Assembly: GCA_002238555.1 (NCBI GenBank)
Contig: MPMO01000029.1
Location: 1-54,990, forward strand
Length of the DNA stretch: 54,990 bases
Origin: Caldilineaceae bacterium bin34
Lineage (GTDB): Bacteria; Chloroflexota; Anaerolineae; Caldilineales; Caldilineaceae
Direction of reading: 5' to 3'
The translations under genes and the position numbers were made by a program. Of this stretch, positions 51,255-54,990 are shown piece by piece. The notes beneath the pieces were generated by a model. It was not told the DNA's origin. It did not search any database and saw only the letters and a list, made by a program, of their open reading frames with translations. Numbering within the stretch: the stretch's first letter is position 1; every line of letters starts with the position of its first letter.

Positions 51255-53135
51255 GTGCACGTAGATACATCGGCCAGCGAGTTCGCGGAGTACCGCACGT
51301 TGGCGTTGGCGGACGCCAAGGTGGTCGGCGGGTTTTGGTCGCAGAGACAGGCCGTCAATCGCAAGTCGAGTCTGAACCACGCCTTCGAGAAGCTTGAGGC
51401 CTCGGGCAACTTCAACAACCTGAAGCTGGCGATTGGTGAGGGCAAGGGCTCCTACTGCGAGCCCCTGTTCATGGACTCGGACATCTACAAGTGGCTCGAG
51501 GCCATGGGCTATGCCCTGGCCAACGAACCCGACGCGGGTTTGCAGGCCAAGGCCGAATATGTCATCGGGCTGCTGGCCCGGGCTCAGGAGTCCGACGGGT
51601 ATCTGAATTCCTACTATCAAGTGCTGAAGCCCGACCTGAAGTGGCTCGAGCTGGCGCACGGGCACGAACTCTACTGCGCCGGCCACCTGTTCGAGGCGGC
51701 GATTGCCTATCATCGGGGTACCGGAGACCGGAGCCTGCTCGACATCGCCATCAAGTTTGCGGATCTCATCGATCGGGAGTTCGGACCCGGCCGGCGCGAC
51801 GGCCCGCCGGGACACCCGGAGATCGAACTGGCCCTGGTCGAACTGGCCCGCGAGACCTGCGAGGCCCGCTATGCCCAACTGGCCCTGTTCTTCCTGGGAC
51901 GCCGCGGCCAGGGCTCTCTGATTGGCCCCAAGATGTTCAGCGACGGGTACTACCAGGACCGGGTGTCGGTGTACGACGCGGAGGAGCTGGAAGGGCATGC
52001 CGTCCGGCAGCTCTACCTGACCTCGGGCATGACGGACATGTACCTGGAGACCGGGGACGAGGGCCTTTGGGCAGCCCTGGACCGGCTTTGGCGGGACCTG
52101 GCAACCCGCAAACTGCATGTGACCGGCGGGGCCGGTGCACGCCACTTCGGCGAAGCGTTCGGAGAGGCCTATGAACTGCCCAACGACACTACGTACTGCG
52201 AGACCTGTGCCGCGATCGCCAACGTGATGTGGAACTGGCGTCTGCTCCTGGTCACCGGCGAGTCGAAGTATGCGGACATGCTGGAGCGTTCGCTGTACAA
52301 CAGTGTCCTGTCCGGCGTGTCCCTGGACGGATCCCGCTACTTCTACGAGAACCCGCTGTCCAGTCCCGGTGGCATTGAGCGCCCTTCCTGGTACGGATGC
52401 GCCTGCTGTCCCCCCAACCTGATGCGGTTGGTGGAACTGATTGCCCACTACGGCCTGACCACCAACAGCCGAGGGGCGCAACTGCATCAGTACGTGGACG
52501 GCGAGTTCACATGTGCCGGGGATTTCGGCAGCTGCCGCCTGCGGGTGGAGACCGGCTACCCCCATGATGGGGAGATTGCGGTCACGGTGTTGGAGGCGTC
52601 GGGGGACGAGTTCGATATCGGCTTGCGCGAGCCTGCGTGGTCGCGCGGCCGGGCCCGCGTGGGCGGGAGCTGGGACGAAGCCGAGTCGTCGGAGGGCGGG
52701 ACGGGATACCGCGTCCTCCGGCGTGTGTGGCAGGCCGGCGAGCGGATCACCCTGCAGCTCGACATGTCGCCCCGCCTGATCGTGGCCAATCCCCGCGTCG
52801 ATGCCGCCCGCGGGGCAGTGGTCATTGAACGGGGGCCGCTGGTGTACTGCCTCGAGGCGGTGGACAACGAAGGCATGGAACGGTCGGGGGACTTGTGCAT
52901 CGATCCGCAAGCCCCGCTGGATGACATGTTTGAGGCCAGTTTGCTGGATGGTGTTCACAAGGTCACGGCCCGCGGCTGGGCTGCCGACCCGGAGACATGG
53001 TCTGATTCCCTGTATCAGTCCTGGCCCCTGTCTGAACCGAACCGGGATTGCACCCTGGTGGCGGTTCCGTACTATGCCTGGGCCAATCGGGGGCCCGGAG
53101 CCATGGAAGTTTGGATTCCCTGCGGCGTTGCCTGA
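51255..53135 (+). CDS. GH127 beta-L-arabinofuranosidase (DUF1680)
   Basis: 626 aa from GTG 51255 with GGGGGAA just upstream. An (alpha/alpha)6-barrel glycosidase. The Zn-thiolate site of HypBA1 (Glu, Cys, Cys, Cys) is matched by TYCETCAAIANVMWNW (about 312-327) and WYGCACCPPNLMRLVE (about 379-394); the second segment includes the cysteine nucleophile. GGFWSQRQAVNR near the N-terminus and SDGYLNSYYQVLKPDLKW are also family marks. There is no signal peptide, so it acts on imported arabinose-containing oligosaccharides. It follows the 2,5-dioxovalerate dehydrogenase by 112 bp. Confidence 0.85.
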   Translation: MHVDTSASEFAEYRTLALADAKVVGGFWSQRQAVNRKSSLNHAFEKLEASGNFNNLKLAIGEGKGSYCEPLFMDSDIYKWLEAMGYALANEPDAGLQAKAEYVIGLLARAQESDGYLNSYYQVLKPDLKWLELAHGHELYCAGHLFEAAIAYHRGTGDRSLLDIAIKFADLIDREFGPGRRDGPPGHPEIELALVELARETCEARYAQLALFFLGRRGQGSLIGPKMFSDGYYQDRVSVYDAEELEGHAVRQLYLTSGMTDMYLETGDEGLWAALDRLWRDLATRKLHVTGGAGARHFGEAFGEAYELPNDTTYCETCAAIANVMWNWRLLLVTGESKYADMLERSLYNSVLSGVSLDGSRYFYENPLSSPGGIERPSWYGCACCPPNLMRLVELIAHYGLTTNSRGAQLHQYVDGEFTCAGDFGSCRLRVETGYPHDGEIAVTVLEASGDEFDIGLREPAWSRGRARVGGSWDEAESSEGGTGYRVLRRVWQAGERITLQLDMSPRLIVANPRVDAARGAVVIERGPLVYCLEAVDNEGMERSGDLCIDPQAPLDDMFEASLLDGVHKVTARGWAADPETWSDSLYQSWPLSEPNRDCTLVAVPYYAWANRGPGAMEVWIPCGVA

Positions 53136-53204
53136 GGCCTGCTGAGGAGCACTGACTAGACCGCAGTTTCAGCACTGGTCGAATTTTTGTAGTAAGATTC
53201 GGCC

Positions 53205-53732
53205 ATGCACACATACAGGGTTGGGGCCTTTGCCACCAAGGTGGGGGTCCACAAGAACACCGTCAAGGAGTGGAACCGCGACTGCGGACGTGCGCCCCGG
53301 TCCGCACCGCAGCGGGTGGCGGTCCACGGCCGGGTGTCGCGTCGTGCCCAACGCCCGGGGCTGGAAGCCCAGCGGCAGGCCATGGAGACGTTCTGCCTGG
53401 GGGCCGGCATCACCGTGGACGACGGGCTGACCGCAATCGGCGGCGGCCTGCCTTGCCAGCGTCCGGTGTTGCGGGCCTTGATGGCATGTATTGCGTGTCG
53501 GGAACGGTCCCGCGTGGCCCACAAGGACCGTCCGTGCCGCTGCGGCTTTGACGGGTGCGAGGATTGTGCCGAGACCCACGACTGCGCCATCCGCGTGGTC
53601 CACCGGGAGAGCCTGTCGCCGCCGGCCGAGCTGGTGGAGGACCCGATGGCCGTGGTCCACACGTTCTCCGGCCGTCGGTACGGCCTGCGCCGCCACGGGA
53701 AGCAGATCCGGGAAGCCGCCCCCGATGGCTGA
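53205..53732 (+). CDS. tnpA: IS607-type serine recombinase TnpA
   Basis: 175 aa. A short MerR-like helix-turn-helix (YRVGAFATKVGVHKNTVKEW) precedes the resolvase core. VHGRVSRRAQRPGLEAQRQA holds the nucleophile serine region; AHKDR, ESLSPPAELVEDPMAVVHTF and SGRRYGLRRHGKQIR are the expected family blocks. Several normally conserved positions are changed (for example CRERSRVAHKDRPCRCGFD where relatives have VxxLVVAHKDRLARFGF), hinting at decay, although the frame is intact. Confidence 0.75.
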   Translation: MHTYRVGAFATKVGVHKNTVKEWNRDCGRAPRSAPQRVAVHGRVSRRAQRPGLEAQRQAMETFCLGAGITVDDGLTAIGGGLPCQRPVLRALMACIACRERSRVAHKDRPCRCGFDGCEDCAETHDCAIRVVHRESLSPPAELVEDPMAVVHTFSGRRYGLRRHGKQIREAAPDG

Positions 53733-54990
53733 GAAGGTCACGCGCATCCTGCACAGCCAGGGGCTGAACCGCGCCAAGTACGACCGCCTGGCCGGCTTGG
53801 CCGAGCGGGCCGGCGGGGTGCGTGCCGACGCGTGGTGCCGGTGCAGCGGGGTGTCCACCGCGGCACAATCCCCCTACGAGATCCGAGACGCCTGGATGGC
53901 GGAGGGCTGTGCCTGGCACGGACTGCCGGCGCGCCTGGGCAAGGCGACGCTGGCCGATGCCCTGGGGGACATTGAGGCGGCGCGGGAGGCGGCCAAGGTG
54001 TCGGTCAGGAAGGCCATTCGGCACCGCACCCGCGGCGACGATGCGGAACGCCAAAGTCTGTACGGCCTGCTCAAGCAAAACCGCTGGACCGAGGATCCGT
54101 TCCTGCACCGGCAGATGCGGAAACAGTGGCGGGGCGGTCGGTCCCATGTGACCAACCAGATTGTGGCCGACAGCGGCTCCTACACCACCAAGGTCTGGCA
54201 CGGACGCGCGTGGCTCCACCTGCAGTCCATGGAGCGCGGCCAACGCATCGCCATTCCCCTCAAGGGCCACCGCCTGCCGACCGGCACCCTCCGCATCATC
54301 CTGCAGGACAGCGGCCAGGTGGCCGTTCACTACGCCATTGATGAGACACAGGCTTGCAGCACCAAGCCCGGCGGTTCGGACACGGTGGGGGTGGACAAGG
54401 GGTACACGGAAGCCTACACGGACAACGAAGGGGAACGCCACGGCGAGGGCCTGGGCGACCTGCTGGCCCAAGAGAGCGACGCCCGCAAGGTCAAGGGGCA
54501 ACGCCGTAACAAACTCCGTGACCTGGAAGAGAAACACAGGGACAAGGGCCACACCCGCAAGGCCGACAACATCCGGCAGCACAATCTGGGCCACCGGAAG
54601 TGGGACCGGCGGCGGACCCGGCACCGCAAACAGGTGCGCGACCATCTCTGCCAGGCGGCCCATGCCGTCGTGGACAAGGCCGGCACCATCGCCTGTGAGG
54701 ACCTGTCCATGTCCATGAAATCCGCCAAGTACCGCCACAGGGACACCAACCGTCGTTTGAACGGCTGGGTCAAGGGCGTGATGGCGGACACCCTAACTTC
54801 AATATCTCGACGCAGAGGTTCTGCGTTGGCCTTGGTCAATCCGGCCTACACATCGCAAATCGACTCCCGCACGGGCCTGTTGCAGGGCACGCGTCGCCGG
54901 GACCGGTTTTACTGCCTTGACGGGGTTGTGTTGGACGCGGACGCCAATGCCGCCTGCAATATTCTGGCGAGGCTGTACGACGATGAGATC
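53725..54990 (+). CDS. tnpB: TnpB-like RNA-guided nuclease, 3' end beyond window
   Basis: At least 422 aa from ATG 53725, overlapping tnpA by 8 bp; no stop before the window end. The three RuvC acidic residues are visible: DTVGVDKGYTEAYTD, then TIACEDLSMSM and VVLDADANAACNILARL. The zinc ribbon that normally sits before the last motif is lost: the AYTSQ-C-x2-CG site reads PAYTSQIDSRTG, and the second CxxC reads FYCLDG. The N-terminal half is more diverged than usual. TnpB uses a guide (omega) RNA from the element's right end; that end lies outside the window. Confidence 0.75.
   Translation, partial: MAEKVTRILHSQGLNRAKYDRLAGLAERAGGVRADAWCRCSGVSTAAQSPYEIRDAWMAEGCAWHGLPARLGKATLADALGDIEAAREAAKVSVRKAIRHRTRGDDAERQSLYGLLKQNRWTEDPFLHRQMRKQWRGGRSHVTNQIVADSGSYTTKVWHGRAWLHLQSMERGQRIAIPLKGHRLPTGTLRIILQDSGQVAVHYAIDETQACSTKPGGSDTVGVDKGYTEAYTDNEGERHGEGLGDLLAQESDARKVKGQRRNKLRDLEEKHRDKGHTRKADNIRQHNLGHRKWDRRRTRHRKQVRDHLCQAAHAVVDKAGTIACEDLSMSMKSAKYRHRDTNRRLNGWVKGVMADTLTSISRRRGSALALVNPAYTSQIDSRTGLLQGTRRRDRFYCLDGVVLDADANAACNILARLYDDEI

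Larger units (their letters stand above)
53205..54990 (+). mobile_element. IS607-like element, right end outside the window
   Basis: A MerR-HTH serine recombinase gene (TnpA) overlaps by 8 bp a TnpB gene that continues past the window edge, the usual IS607 layout. The left boundary is somewhere in 53136-53204 and cannot be fixed, since IS607 elements lack inverted repeats. Confidence 0.75.

Noticed and set aside
50991..52958. 655-codon open frame antisense to the GH127 gene, and similar long frames at 3951-5609 and 22843-24489
   Set aside because: All are antisense shadows of genes with clear catalytic motifs; their peptides are low-complexity and lack ribosome-binding sites.
1..54990. CRISPR arrays
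   Set aside because: No regularly spaced short direct repeats and no cas genes; the only tandem repeat is the 20-bp duplication in the transposase.

Overview
The window is high-GC chromosomal DNA from a heterotrophic bacterium that oxidises sugars and uronates. The lipoprotein style of the sugar-binding protein (Ala/Pro/Glu-rich linker after the lipobox), the mix of a DUF1680 arabinofuranosidase, a SelA-like PLP enzyme and a sialidase-like BNR protein, and a ClpC-type chaperone suggest Chloroflexota (Caldilinea/Anaerolinea-like). That assignment is inference only; there is no rRNA or other marker in the window.

Layout. 1-6.4 kb is metabolic: a SelA/DgaE-type PLP enzyme (minus), an alkyltransferase-like protein, an amidohydrolase, and a carbohydrate ABC importer (binding protein with an in-frame amber codon, then two permeases). 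6.5-18.8 kb is an accessory zone rich in toxin-antitoxin and abortive-infection genes: a lone ribbon-helix-helix antitoxin, a frameshifted DUF4258 gene with a YgiT-like partner, an AbiEi-AbiEii fusion, an orphan HigA with a decayed HigB, a DUF262 + HEPN pair, an AAA/PD-(D/E)XK protein, a fused MNT-HEPN protein, and an OLD-like ATPase/TOPRIM nuclease abutting a tRNA 3' fragment. A BNR/sialidase gene sits in the middle of it.

19.2-40.1 kb is a large defence island with visibly lower GC than its surroundings. Its core is a four-gene set matching SspBCD (minus) and SspA (plus): DUF4007 protein, large P-loop ATPase, PAPS-reductase/PP-loop sulfurtransferase and cysteine desulfurase, i.e. single-strand DNA phosphorothioation. 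Next to it are a sigma-region-4-like regulator and a tightly coupled four-gene minus-strand operon (PLD + SF2 helicase, a 75-aa protein, an SMC/DndD-like ATPase, a 138-aa protein) that is my candidate for the restriction arm. On the other side are a GIY-YIG nuclease and a DGQHR (DndB-like) protein preceded by an inverted, frameshifted remnant of a second sspD. Three insertion sequences have hit this side: an IS4-like element killed by a 20-bp tandem duplication, an intact element in the 3' end of the DGQHR gene with an 8-bp target duplication, and a heavily decayed IS701-like element.

40.7-53.1 kb returns to housekeeping genes: a Zn/Mn-type ABC importer, an M42 aminopeptidase, an AbrB-type antitoxin with a truncated PIN partner, ClpC, two small membrane proteins, an alpha-ketoglutarate semialdehyde dehydrogenase and a GH127 beta-L-arabinofuranosidase. 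The right edge is an IS607-like element: serine recombinase TnpA and a TnpB that runs off the window.

Functional domains are called from motifs read by eye; no database search was possible.
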